A DNA stretch of 64,000 nt from Nannochloropsis oceanica. Its lineage: Eukaryota; Sar; Eustigmatophyceae; Eustigmatales; Monodopsidaceae. The notes beneath the pieces were generated by a model. It was given only the letters and a program-made list of their open reading frames with translations. It ran no database searches and was not told the origin of the DNA. The position numbers were made by a program, and so were the translations under genes. The stretch is from assembly GCA_004519485.1 (NCBI GenBank), contig CP038115.1, positions 682,001-746,000 of the forward strand, in the 5' to 3' direction. Below, one piece after another: positions 34,201 through 45,906 of this stretch. Numbering within the stretch: the stretch's first letter is position 1; the number at the start of each line of letters is the position of its first letter.

Positions 34201-35840
34201 GTACCAGGTGCAGTTGCAGGCCTTGTTGGACGAGACGCAGCCGACACATCCTGATTATGAGGTAGGTCTACGGGTTAGGTAGGGGAAAAGATGTTTCTAT
34301 TTTTTCAAGTAGGGATTCGTTTATATTTTGGAGTTAATTGCGATGTGATGTACATTGGTTTCCGACTCAAACTCGTTCATCCTTCTCCTTTCTCCCCTAT
34401 CTTTATTTTCAGGCCCTCAAGTCTGCCGTAATCCTTGTCGAGATCACAATGGATAAGATGAACAAAACACTGCAGGATACACGCATGTATCGCCGGATCC
34501 GTAATATCAAGGACTCCATAATGGTTGTGGGTGGCCGCGGTACCGAAGTTCTTAACAACCTGGTGTCGACTGACCGGAGGCTATTGAAAGAGGGGCTGCT
34601 CCTCAAGGCCTGTCGTGCAAAAAATAAGCAGTTCATGTTCTGGTTGTTTGATAATTGCCTTATGTACGCGACGCCCATTGGCACTCTAGGGGGTAGTAAG
34701 TACCAGTACCAGTTCAATCGCATCATGATGCTGTCTGACTGCTTCTTGCGGGAGTCGCGAGAGGACTCTCGATCATTCGAGCTGCTGACCGGGGAGAAGT
34801 CATTCGCCCTTTGGTGTGACACTGTAGAGCAGACCAAGGAATGGGTGAGGGCCTTGAGGGACGCCATTCAAGGCGCTCGGGAAGCAATAGGTCTCAAGCC
34901 TGGAGACATGCGAGACATGGTCACAGCACCGTTGTGGGTGCAAGAATCTGATGTCACAGTGTGTAACGTGTGCCAGGAAGCATTTGGTTGGGCCATCATG
35001 GGAGGGCGGCAGAAGCATCACTGCCGTTCGTGCGGGCATGTGGTGTGTGGCCCATGCTCAGGGTATCAGATGTTGCTCCCAAACATCCACAAGACACGCA
35101 AACAACGCGCATGTGTCGTGTGTTTTAAAGGCGGGAAGCCCGTCTTGGAGCTTGAAGATGTGTCAGCATCAATAGCCATGAGTGCGAATGGGAGCGGAGG
35201 AAGCAATAGCAGTGCGAGATCAGCGGCGTCCGTTGAGGAACATTCACCAGCCGTCTTTGTCCAGCCAACGCAACCCCCTCCTCGGCCTCTTCCCATACTC
35301 ACCAAAGCTAAGACAGCGGCTGCTTCTGCCACAACGACGCCATCTGTCCCTGTTCCTCGCGCTGTGCCGCCCAAGAAACCGGCGCGACGCTCCAGTGCAG
35401 AAGCGGTAGCCCCTGGCGACTCCGCCTTGCAAGCAAAAGCTGGGAAGGCGGAGGAGCAGCAGAAACGACCGCAGTATTCAAAAAATAATTTTCGACCCTT
35501 GAGCACTCGCCTGTCGTCCTCTTCATCCCGCCGAAGTCTGGCGCTGCCCCTACCTTCGCCTGCACCTTCTCGAAACCCTCCTCCTCCTCCATCACCCCCA
35601 CGCGAGCCAATGGCCTCATTTATGCCCGTCCAGAAGGCGGAGGAGGAGATTTCGGGGACGAAGCGAGTGGGAGGTATGGTGAACGAGTTAGTAGAGAGAA
35701 TGCAACTGCGGCGGGAGCTCCTGATGACTCGTGGCGGGGAAGACTTTGGAGAAGAGGGGGAGCAGAGAGCGACGGGCAGCGATTCGCGAATGATCCGGAC
35801 CAGGAGTTCGGAATCGGATAGCGACGGGTGGGACGATTAG
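31209..35840 (+). CDS. RhoGEF with tandem DH-PH modules and FYVE finger (5' end lost in gap)
   Basis: Exons (ends approximate to the base): 31209-31453, 31624-31782, 31954-32064, 32225-32289, 32505-32625, 32763-32877, 33143-33466, 33777-34261 and 34413-35840. The first three give the C-terminal half of a DH domain (SPCVRLPHYRAYVAEL matches the conserved PxxRxxRY helix). Then comes PH1 ending in EWVQTLQRQI. A second, complete DH follows (EAKYLAYLRKALQVLVKPL ... FLRIYPQLEIL), then PH2 (LLKEGLLLKA ... WVRALRDAI). A FYVE zinc finger follows with CNVC, RQKHHCRSCG, CGPC and CVVC, its basic RxKHHCR patch intact. The last 230 residues are Ser/Pro-rich and disordered. The family activates Rho-type GTPases; PH and FYVE target phosphoinositide membranes, FYVE usually PI3P on endosomes. 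The N terminus is missing. Confidence 0.9.
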
Positions 35841-37082
35841 ATGATATGAGGAATTGATTCGAAGCGGGGAAAGTAAAGGAGGATATTGCATGGATTTTAG
35901 AAAAAGGGATACATGTCCCAATGGGGTGGCAAAATGGCAATAGGTATGCACCAAACGCAGAAGTTGGGAGCACGATTACGGAGAACACCAAAATTGATCT
36001 CACATGTTATCAACCCGCATGGTTGTTTTCCTTCCTATACTTTTACATCGTCGGGCTTCGGCTTGGAAACCAACCACCCTTTGTTTGGTTTAAACTTGTT
36101 TACTAAGCAATTGATGGGTGCTCAAGATAGCCCCACCACCCTATCTGTATAAAGGGAGGAATGGAACGGCTGCCTCTAATCGTGCACTATATGACATTTA
36201 TACGTAAAAATCTCGGAGGGATGGCGACCCCCATCCTGGGGACATATCCCTGCCAACACGCCACAAAGGCAGATCCCCCTAGCTGCACAAGTTATCCGCC
36301 GAAGCATCTGTAAATGACGCACAGTAGGAGAGGATAACTCAAACTTGCGACCGAGACCTCCGTTTTTCTGTGCGACCCGGGTGCTTTGGGGCGCACGACT
36401 GCATCGAAGTGACGGAGTGAAGGGGTAAACGTAAGCCCAAATGGGCAAAGAACGTCAGCGAGGGAGGCAGACAAAGCGAGCAAAGTTAGGAAAGCCAGAT
36501 GAATTGTCCAAATGCCCAAGGACATCTCACCCGTCAAAGTGGCATTATTCTATCCTCACGTGCCCGACGGCACCATTAAATAGGTATCTCTTTGCCGAAA
36601 CCGGCATCTCTTTGGAAAGCCGATGTGGTCATAGGCGGACGCGTTATCCAATATTCCACAAAAATGAGGGTTGACGTGTCCCTAATAAAAACCCCTGAAC
36701 AGACGCAAGGCTTACATACTTGCGCTCCTCCTCTGGCAACTGAGGCTGGCATGAAGAGGGAAGGGCCAATGAAGGGCCTGGGGCGTGGTGGGATACATAG
36801 TTTGTAAGCAGCCGACTGACGACGTCATCATCCCCTCATCATTATTACTGTGCTCCCAGCAGTCCATATGTGGCTGCAATTACCCTATGCTGTCTCTCCG
36901 ACTTCAGGCAGGCACGCACGCCGGCAAGGGTGGCAGCAATGGCAGGGACAGCAGTGGCAGCTCCAGCGGCGACCAGCGTCACCAACTGACTCCTCTCTCC
37001 CTCACATCCCCTTACTCCCTTCTCACCTTGCCCACGTATCGCTCCACAGACAGACATAATTTGTCCCTCCTCCTCATCAGGC
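35841..37082. other. Intergenic region, no gene recognised
   Basis: About 1.2 kb with only short ORFs of no recognisable content. The last 250 bp (36840-37080) could include a 5' exon of the next gene, because the start codon at 37083 lies just after an AG preceded by a pyrimidine-rich run. Confidence 0.45.
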
Positions 37083-40078
37083 ATGGCCAATCGTCCGAAT
37101 GCCCGCGCGGCCAGCGACTCGCAGCGCGCGGCACCGGACCCCGAGAACAGCGTGGAGTTTTGTGTGAAGGTGAGGAGGAGGGAGGAGGAGGAGCAAAGGG
37201 GAGGGGAAGTCGAGGACGGCAGCGAGTGCTTAGTGCCTATATAGATGAGGCCCCACACGTGCAAGTAGCCTAAACTGGGGAATTTTCTGGAGAAAGAGGG
37301 GAGAAGCGGAATGTGGTGGAGGAATGAAAGGTACACAGTTTCTACCTCTGTCCATACCGCGTCTCACCACTTCAACCTTCCTTCTTTCCCTTCCTCCCTC
37401 CCTCCCTCTTTTCCATCACGCACTCACAGCCAGCGGAAGACTTGGTTTTGGAAGGGACGCATAAGAGCTTGCTGAGGGTCCGGGCCAACACTCCCTATAG
37501 GTGAGAGGGAGAGAAGGAGATGAGGGAGGGGAGAAGAGTGAGGGAAGAGGAGGGAGGGAGGGAGGGAAGAGGAGGGAGTTAGGGAGGCAGGTAGAGGAGG
37601 GAGATTGGGAAGCCCCTGCCAAGCCCCTGCCAAGCTTATATGGGTTGATAGAGTGCCCTGTCAGTGTGTGTTTTGATGGGTCAAGAGCGATGGTGCTCAC
37701 TCGCTCTTCCCGCCCGCCCTCTCTTCCTCCTTTCCGCCTTCCCTCCCTTCCCCCCCCCGCCCCAGTTGCATCATGCTCAAGAGTCAGCGATTCGCCTCCC
37801 TCTTCCGACACTACGCCAAACACCACGGCCTCGGTAAGCACTCTCTCCCTCTCCCCCCTGCCCTCTCTTTCCTTCCTTCCTCGCTCTACCCATCCATTCT
37901 TCCTTCCATCTTCCCTCCCTCCCTCCTCGCGTCCACCCAGACAAAGACACCCTCGTCTTTTTTTTCACTGAGGAGCTCCAGAACGACGACACGCCCGAGA
38001 GCGTACACATGCAGGTACTCCCTCCCTCCCTCCCTTTCGCCCTCCTCCACTTCTCTCACTCTTACACCACTCCTTCTCCCTCCCTCCCCTCCAGCGCAAC
38101 GACGAAATTGTCGTCCGCACCCGCAAAGCCCCCAAAAGCAATATTCCCATCTGCGCCGGTACGTGCCTGCCTCTGTCTGTGTGTGAGAGAGAGTGTGTGT
38201 GAGAGAGTGTGTGTGTTTGTCGTACTCGCATGTATGTGAGTGAAAGAGTGTTTGTCGTACTGTGTGTGGGCAAAGCCCCCAAGAGCAATTTTCCCATCTG
38301 CGCCGGTACGTGCCTGCCTCCGCCCACCTCAGAGGGAGGAAGGAAGGAAGGGAGAGAGGTAGAGATGTTGTTAATGCATTACACCTGTTCAAATACCTCC
38401 CCCCCCTCCCTCCCCCCCTCCCTTGAAGACTCCACCTATTTCTCCCACTTCCGCTCCCTCCTCTTCGATCGTGAGGATGCCGACATGGTTTTTGTCGTTG
38501 GACTTGCCAAGGACCAGGTGCCCGCCCACAAAGTCATCCTCACCGCTCGGTACGCCCTCTCCCTCCCTCCCTCCCTCCTTTCGTTCATTTGCCTACTACC
38601 GTTTTTCTACTTTCTCTACCCTCCATCCCTCCCTCCCTCCCTCTTTCTTTCCTTCCTTCTCTGCCCTCCGCCCACCACTTTTCTCTACCTCTTACGCCCC
38701 CCCCCCCCCCCCTTCCCTCCCTCCCTTCCTCGACAGGAGCGACTACTTCCGGGCGTTATTCCGAAAAGGCGGAATGAAGGAAAGCGAGGAAGGAGTCATG
38801 GTGGTAGAGAGCTACACGTAAGGAGGGAGGGGGGGAGGGAGGGAGGGAGGGAGGAATGCAAGAAAGCGAGGAAGACGTCACGGTGATAAAGATCTATACG
38901 GAAGGAAGGGAGGGAGGGAAGGAGGGAGGGAGGGGTAGTATGAGTAGGATATCTACTCACTCTCTCACTTTGCCCTCCTTCCTCCCTCCCTCCCTCCCTC
39001 CCTCCCTCCCTCCCCCCCTCCCTCCCTCAGCCTTCCCACCCTCCGACGGATGCTGGAGTTCATCTACACCAATCGCGTGGAGAGTCTCTCGGCTTGCACG
39101 CCCACAGAGGTCATCGACCTCCTCGGCCTGGCCGATGAATACCTCTTGACGGTTCGTCCTCCCTCTCGCCCTCCCTCCCGCCCTCCTTCCGTTTCGTCTT
39201 TGCGTTGCTTGTTAGGCTTGGCCTTCTCTCCTTCCCTCCCTCCTTCCCTCCCTCCTTCCCTCATTCCTCTCGTCGCATTTGCCTCCTCCACAGAACGCTC
39301 ATTTCTTCCCCCCTTCCGCTTCTCCCTCCCTCCCTCCCTCCCTCCCTCCCTCCCTCCCTCAGGACCTCAAGTGCCTCTGCGAGAAGGTGGGCGCCAGCAT
39401 GATCGATATCGACGGCGTCGGAAGGGTATGCCCTCCCTCCCTCCCTCCCTCCCTCCCTCCCTCCCTCTTCATTGTAGGATTACACTCTCCCATCCCCTCA
39501 CTGCCCTGTCCTCTCCCTTCCTCCCTCCCTCCCTTCCTCCCTCCCTCACTCACTCAGTTGCTCTGCGCTGCTGATCGTCACGGGTGCGAAGGACTCAAGG
39601 TAATCATCCCTCCGTCCCTCCCTCCGTCCCTCCCTCCCTCCCTCCCTTCCTTCCTCCTTCCTTTTCTCCCTTCTCCTTCTAAAAGGTGACCTCACCCTTC
39701 CTCCCTCCCTCCCTCTCTCCAGGAGCACTGCATTGACTTCGTGTTGGAGCATTCGGATCAAGTGATGGGCAAAGAAGACGACAAGTCGCTCACGCCTTTT
39801 TTGAAGGTAGGGAAGGAGGGAGGGAAGGAGGAAGGGAAGGAGGGAGGGAGGGAGGGAGGGAGAGAGGAGGAGAGGGGAAGAGACATTGGAAATCAAAGAC
39901 GGCAAGACACTCACCCCGTCATACACTCCCCTCCCTCCCTCCGTCCCTCCCTCCGCTCCTCCCTCCCTCCCTCCCTCAGGAGGTGGAGAGAGTGCCCAAC
40001 CTCCTCGCAACGGTTCTACGGGCCGTTACCGCGGTTCATACCAAGAAACGGAAGAGGAGTGATCCGAAGACTGTCTAG
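37083..40078 (+). CDS. Ubiquitin-like plus BTB/POZ domain protein
   Basis: Twelve exons: 37083-37169, 37430-37500, 37766-37833, 37941-38014, 38095-38158, 38429-38549, 38737-38817, 39031-39151, 39363-39425, 39558-39599, 39723-39806 and 39980-40078, about 325 residues. Exons 1-5 form a SUMO/Rad60-like beta-grasp fold: VEFCVK, then SLLRVRANTP, the helix SQRFASLFRHYAKHHGL, then DTLVFFF and DEIVVRTR. Exons 6-9 form a BTB domain with the classical DADMVFVV ... VPAHKVILTARSDYFRALF ... RRMLEFIYTNRV ... LLGLADEY. Exons 10-12 look like the start of a BACK-type helical region and end in a basic tail (KKRKRSDPK). BTB proteins usually dimerise and often act as Cullin-3 adaptors; a built-in ubiquitin-like domain is uncommon. 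The substrate is unknown. Two introns contain degenerate copies of exon edges (see findings). Confidence 0.82.
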
Positions 40079-40185
40079 GGAGGGGGGGAGGGAGGGAGGG
40101 AGGGAGGGAAACCAGTTGTAGCATAGGACGACGCTAGCAAAAAAGAGTGGAAATAACGAAGTGGTAGATACATACATAGTTCTTT

Positions 40186-40352
40186 TGAGTTGCGTTCCTA
40201 CATCTCTCTAGAACTATCGCATGCAACCTAACGTCTTCAAGGACTTGCATACGAGGGGGAGCCTTCCAACAATAAATTGTTGTCATCCCTTATTCATTAT
40301 CCGAGGTTTACTAGCGACTTTGATAGGTTTTTCGATCAGGCAAAGTCCCCGG
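40186..40352. repeat. Dispersed repeat (copy at 40.2 kb)
   Basis: Matches 59430-59583 over about 160 bp in the same orientation. Shared landmarks are CTAGAACTATCGCATGCAAC, ACGAGGGGGAGCCTTCCAAC, TTACTAGCGACTTTGA and GGCAAAGTCC. A weaker fragment lies at 17927-17968. There is no coding potential I can defend; the class is unknown. Confidence 0.8.
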
Positions 40353-42424
40353 ACGGCCCACACAGGGCCAGGAGGAGAGGGGGGAGGAGGATAAAAGAGG
40401 AGGTCAGCGGGAACGCTACACATAGAGTGTCCCTATATCCTGCCGCGGTTGACCAAACCGGAGATCATGGGGACGAGCTTCCCCTCGGACCATACTCCTG
40501 TACACCCGTACGATGTTACGTGCCCCATTGCCGTCCCGAGACACGAACTGTTCACAGGTGTCACACCAATACAGTCCTCGGATGGCCCGCCCATCACCTC
40601 CTCCTCTGCCTCGTCCTCGTTCTCCTCCGCCTCCTTCTCCTCTAATTCCATCGCCTCCACCCCCTCCTCCTCCACCCCCTCCTCCTCCGCCACCTCCGCC
40701 TCCGCCTCCTCCTCCGCCTCCTCCGCCTCCGCCTCCTCCGCCTCCTCCGCCTCCGCCTTCTCGTCCTCCTCCTCCCCCTCCTCATCCTCCCCCTCCTCAT
40801 CCCCCCCTCCTCCCCCCCCTCCTCCCCCTCCTCCTCCTCCTTCTCGTCCTCCTTCTCGTCCTCCTCCTCCTCCTCCTCCTCCTCCCCCTCCTCCTCCTCC
40901 TTCTCGTCCTCCTCCTCCCCTCCCCCTCCTCCTCCTTTCCCTCCTCCTCCTCCCCCTCCTCCTCCTCCTTTCCCTCCTCCTCCTCCTCCTCCTTCCCCCT
41001 CCTCCTCCTCCTCCTCCTCCTCCTTCCCCTCCTCCTCCTCCTCCTCCTTCCCCTCCTCCTCCTCCTCCTCCTCCTCCACCACCTCCTCCTCCACCTCCTT
41101 CCTCCACCACCTCTTCCCCCCTCCCCCTCGTCGCGCGGCCTCACTATCTTTCTCTTTCCCTTCTCCATTCCTCCAGCAAGTGCCGCACGAATTCTACCAA
41201 TGGTTGCTAGTGCTCGTGCTGCCTGTTCTCCGGGTAAAGAGAGTATAGTGGGGATTCCTCTCATTCCCTCTCCTCCTCCTCCTGTTGCCGCTCCGGCCGC
41301 CCCGACTCCTCCCACTCCTACCCGTGGGAGGTCAGCAACCGGTACGCGAAGCAGCATGACGAATTCCCTTGGCCCAGCCTTTCCGACTCACATGCCATAC
41401 ATCCTCTGGAGGAGAAACACAAACTGCTCATCCCCGTTGCCATCACCCTCGAAAAAATACGATGGGCTGTAAAGAATAACAAGCCCGAGGAGACGCGGTC
41501 CCCTCCCTGGCAGTGACTTCACCATCGCCCTGGACTATGTGGAAGGCACTAGTAGTAGTATTCCCGAGCCTTGGCCTTGTACCTGGTACTTTCCACCTCT
41601 TTACGGTGTTCGTGCATTCGCACCCCAGTATGGGGGAGCTAAAGTGTCTAAGCCTCCCTTACACTATTCGGGAGGGGGAAAAGGAGGAGGAGGAGGAGGG
41701 AGAGGAGGAGGAGGAGAAGGAGGAGCGTATGGCCATTGTCGCCCCCCTCCGGCTTGCAGACGCACTTGCAGACGCAAGGTTCTTAACCACAGCCGATGCG
41801 GAGACAACAACAAGAAGAAGAAGAATTGATAGAGGCCTCCATTCATACTGGACCGGGTAATGTGTGTGCGGGAGGGATAGTGTTATATCCACCCGACACC
41901 CTGCATGTCTCCTCTTCCAAAAGCTTCCCCAGGCAAGGTACTGATAACTATATTTTGTCTCTGGCAATGAGAAGTGGTGATGGGCGCTATGTCTCTGTGC
42001 ATGGCACGACATAACAAGAAAAGAAGAAGGGAAGGGCAAGGGCCCTGGGCCCATGTAGAAGGTGAAAATATTACTGAAGGAAATGAAGGGGGGAAAATAA
42101 AGGCGGGGCTCTTCCAAGCAAAATTCATAAAAGCAATAGAAGTAAGGCCCTTGCTGAGTGTTTCTCCTCAGCGCTACATATGTAATTTTTTGCAATCTTT
42201 CCATCTTACACTACCCCCATCTTCAGCTGACGTACGGATTTTGCCACTTGTGGGAATTGGGAATGGAAGGAGCCTTGTTCGCTTCCATGAACATGCTGTC
42301 TCTGTCTCCAACAACTTGACAAGTGCACCGCTAGCCGTGGACATCACTGGTTGCTGATAATTTTCCATCTCTTGTCACTAATAAAATCAAACAGGTGGAT
42401 CGAGGCAGGCAGCATCAGGAAGCA
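40353..42424. other. Region with possible unassigned spliced gene around CCT microsatellite
   Basis: Protein-like segments occur on the plus strand. One is 40449-40560 (FPSDHTPVHPYDVTCPIAV). Another is an exon-like block 41177-41233 flanked by a pyrimidine-AG and a GTAAAG, reading QVPHEFYQWLLVLVLPVLR. A third is a frame from about 41331 reading VSNRYAKQHDEFPWPSLS and EEKHKLLIPVAITLEKIRWA before a stop near 41515. The second and third blocks can splice in phase 0. I do not recognise the product and cannot settle the rest of the gene. The CCT-type microsatellite (about 40608-41110) separates the first block from the others. Confidence 0.3.
40608..41110 (+). repeat. CCT/TCC trinucleotide-type microsatellite
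   Basis: About 500 bp of imperfect CCTCCT, CCGCCT and CGTCCT units. All long frames crossing it (Pro-, Ser- or Leu-rich on plus, Gly/Glu/Arg-rich on minus) are by-products of the repeat. Confidence 0.9.
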
Positions 42425-45400
42425 ATGAGCGACAGTGAGGCGGCCGCCGGCGGCATGGACCAACCCTTTCCTCCGGAACTCAAAGGGGAGGAGGCCAGGC
42501 AGCAGCAAGGACAGGAGGCACAGAAAAAGGAGGAGACACAGGAGGAGGATGGAGAAGAAGAGCAGTACCGTGTGATGGCAGAGGGGTACAAGGACGAAGG
42601 GAATGCGGCCTTCAAGGAGGGGAGGTAAGTCTGGGTTTGGAGGTCACCCCCACCCTCTCTCCCTCCTCCTTAATCCCCAATCTAATCCATGCACGTCATC
42701 ACCATCGTCTTGTCTCAACAAGGGTGAGTGAATCTCGAGCTTACTCCTCACCTTTCGCCGTCTCCCTCCCTCCCTCTCCCTCTTTGCCTAGGTATAAAGA
42801 AGCCATCGCCCTCTACACGCAGGGTCTGGATATTGACCCCGACAACCACGTGCTGTATAGCAACCGAAGCGCGGCGTATTTGAAGGAGCAGGAGCGGGGA
42901 AAGGTATGTACATATATATACATATTTGGTTTGGCCGTGTGAACGCATGTGTGCGTGAGAGCTCATGTCTAACAATACCTACCGCCTGGTGGCATCAGGC
43001 TTCGAGGACATTCACCCCTCATTCCCTCCCCCCTTCCCTCTCTCCTTCCCTCAGGCTTTGAAGGACGCGGAGAAGCTGATGGAGATAAAGCCTGACTGGC
43101 CCAAGAGTTATTCCCGAAAAGGAGCCGCCCAACATGCCCTCACGCGCTATGCAGTACGTCCTCCCTCCCTCCCTCCCTCCCTCCCTCCAGGTTCCCTCTC
43201 GGCCACTTTCCTCCCTCCTTCCCTCCCTCTTTCCCTCCCTCTTTCCCTCCCTCCTTCCTTTCCTCCCTCCAGCTCGCCATCGAGACGTACCAGGAAGGCA
43301 TCGCTTTATTCCCTACCGATAAAGCGCTCGTGGACGGGCTCAAGGCCGCAGAGGAGGTATGTGCCTTCCCTCCTTCCCTCCCTTCCTTCCTTCCTTCCTT
43401 CCTTCCTTTCTTCCTTTCTTCCTTTCTTTCTTTCTTCCCCTTCATCCATGTATCCTTACATTCATTCTTTCTTCCCTCGGCCTCTTCTCGTCTTTCCTCC
43501 CTCCCTCCCTCCCTCCTTCCCTCCCTCCCTACCAGGCCTACAACATCGACAAACAAGCCCGCTTCGAGCAAGCAAAGAGGGAACGAGAAACAGCAGAGCA
43601 TCGAAAAAAGAAAGAAGCCGAAGCCAAGGCAGCCGCAGAGAATAAGGAGAAGGAAGCGGAGGAGGTGAGAGGCGGGAGGTTGGCCTCCCCTCCCTCCCTC
43701 CTTTCCTCCCTCCCTCTCTCCCTCCCTAAACCACTGCGTGTGATCAGCAGCAGTGTGCAGCAGCAGCAGCAGCCCCTTCGCCCTCCCTCCTCCCCTCCCT
43801 TACTCCCATTCACCCGTCATCCACACTCCCTCCCTGCCACCCTCCCTCCCTCAGCCACCCCCTACAGATGACCTCGCTTCCTTCTTCTCCCTGGTAGGGG
43901 CCACAGGAACAGATCCTAAACAGACCATATCCGGCGCTAACGTCCAACGAGACGTTAAAAAAGCGTTGAAGGAGGACTACGCCAAGGCCGATCTCGGTGA
44001 GAAAGGAGGGAGGGAGGGAGGGAGGGAGGGAGGGAGGAAGGGAGGGAGGGTGGATGAAGGTGGAATAATCGACGAGAGGAAGAAGCTGAAGGGAAGCCAC
44101 GACCCGAATGCCGAGCTTCCTCCCTCCCTCCCTCCCTCCCTTCCTCCCTAGGCACGTCCGAATCTCAAATAGCTCGTCTTCTTCAACCAAATTATTCATG
44201 GAAGAACCTCAATCCTTACTCTGTCCTCTCCCTCGGGATCGGTACGTCCTCCCTCCCTCCCTCCTTCCCTCCCTCCCTCCCAACATTTCCTTCTGCCTTC
44301 CCTAATTTGCTTTCTCTCTCTCAGTGCAAGCCATCGAAGACAACATTCCTCCCTCCCTCCCTCCCTCCCTCCCTCCCTCCCTCCCTCCCTCCCTCCCTCC
44401 CTCCCCAGACGCCACGAAAGATGATATGCTTCGCTATCACAAGCTTTCTGCCCACTCGCCCTCCCTCCCTCCCTCCCTCCTTCCTTCCCTCCCTCTCTCC
44501 CCCTTAGATGCCACGGAGGATGACATTAAGCTTCGCTATCGCAAGCTTTCTACGCTCGTTCACCCTGATAAATGCCTGGAGATAGAAGAAGCGCGTGACG
44601 CCTTCGAAGAGGTACGTCCCCTCCCTCCCTCCCTCCCTCCCTCCTTCCCTTTCTCCCTCCCGCCTTCGGACCAACCGACTCTCCTTCCCTCCCTCCCCTC
44701 CCCCTCAGGTGAAAAAGGCTTACAACCAGCTCATGGACGAGGAGCGACGGGCCTGGTGTATTGCCACCATCCAACAAACACAAAAACGCACAATTAAAGA
44801 CAGGAAGCACAAGCTCTCGAAAGGTACGTCCCGTCTTCCCTCCCTTCCTCCCTCCCTCCCTTCCTCCCTCCTTCCCTCCGACTCCCTCTCTCCCTCCCTC
44901 CGACTCCTTCCCTTCCAGGCATGACTCTTCAAGAGCTCGGATCGGAACAAGCCGCGATCCAAAAAGCCATCATGATGGAGTTCGCAGAGGTGGAAATGAG
45001 AAAGAAGAACGCGGAGAAGCATGCCCAAGCCTTCAAGTAAAGAGCGTTTCCTCCCTCCCTCCCTTCCACGCTTCTTCCCTCCCTCCCTCTCCCTCTAGCC
45101 CTGCCTTTATTAATGCCTCCCTGCGTTGGCTTTTCCCTCCCTCCTTCCCTCCCTCCCTCCTTCCCTCCCTCCCTCCTTCCCTCCCTTCCTCCTCCTTATT
45201 CATTATCCTCGGGGCGGGTCTCTCTTTCTTCTCCCCTCCTCCTCCCTCTTGCCCATCTTGACCGACCGACCTCCCTCCCTCCCTCCCTCCCTCCCTCCCT
45301 CCCTCCCTCCCTCCTTCCCTTCCCCCCTCCTTCCCCTGCAGGCAATACGAGCAGCAAATGGAGGACGAGGAAAGGTTGAAGCAACAAAGGTAAGCCCCGC

Positions 45401-45906
45401 CCCTCCCTCTGACTTTCTCTCCGATCCGACGCACTCGACTCCTCCAATGCCTCCTTCCCTACCTTCCCTCCCTCTCACAGGGAGATGGAGTTTGACGCCA
45501 CGTGGACCGCCGAAGACAGGCGGGAGGGAAGGGTGGGCAACTGGCGAGATTTTCAAAAAGGACCCGGCGCGAAACGGGCCAAGGTCCAGGTATGTGTGAT
45601 GACATGAATACCCTCCCTTCCCTCTCTCCATCCCTCCCTCTTTGCCTCCCTCCTTCCCTCCTGCGTTCCTCCCTCCCTCTCTTTTCCTCCCTCCCTCCCT
45701 CCCTTCCTTCCTCCCTCTCTTCCCTCCTGTGTTTACTGACGGTTTCATTTTCCCCTTGCTCTTCTCACACACCCCACACTCTGCCTCCCTTCCTATTCCT
45801 CGCACGTTCATGCACTCCCCAGTCGTGGACGGTGGAGGAAAATGCGAAAAACAAACCCAAGTTCGGGCAATCGAGCAAGGATGAATGGAAGAAAAATTGG
45901 AAGTAG
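42425..45906 (+). CDS. TPR plus J-domain protein (DNAJC8/SPF31-like)
   Basis: About 13 exons. The start MSDSEAAAGG precedes an acidic/Gln-rich leader. Residues about 50-170 form three STI1/HOP-like TPR helices pairs: KDEGNAAFKEGRYKEAIALY, LYSNRSAAYLK, then KPDWPKSYSRKGAAQHAL. A charged coiled coil follows (QAKRERETAEHRKKKEAEAK). Residues about 250-330 give a J domain beginning NPYSVLSLGI, with RYRKLSTLVHPDKC carrying the HPD that stimulates Hsp70. The C-terminal part matches the DNAJC8 ending: KKAYNQLMDEE, EFAEVEMRKKNAEKHAQ, then GRVGNWRDFQKGPGAKRAK. DNAJC8 relatives associate with the spliceosome; TPRs of this type bind Hsp70/Hsp90 C-termini. The fusion would bring two chaperone contacts into one protein. 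The exon starting near 44506 has one clear and possibly two upstream duplicates. Confidence 0.87.

Noticed and set aside
40433-41472. Very long Pro-, Ser-, Gly-, Glu- or Arg-rich ORFs on both strands
   Set aside because: All are frames of the CCT/TCC microsatellite; every frame is open because the repeat lacks stop codons.
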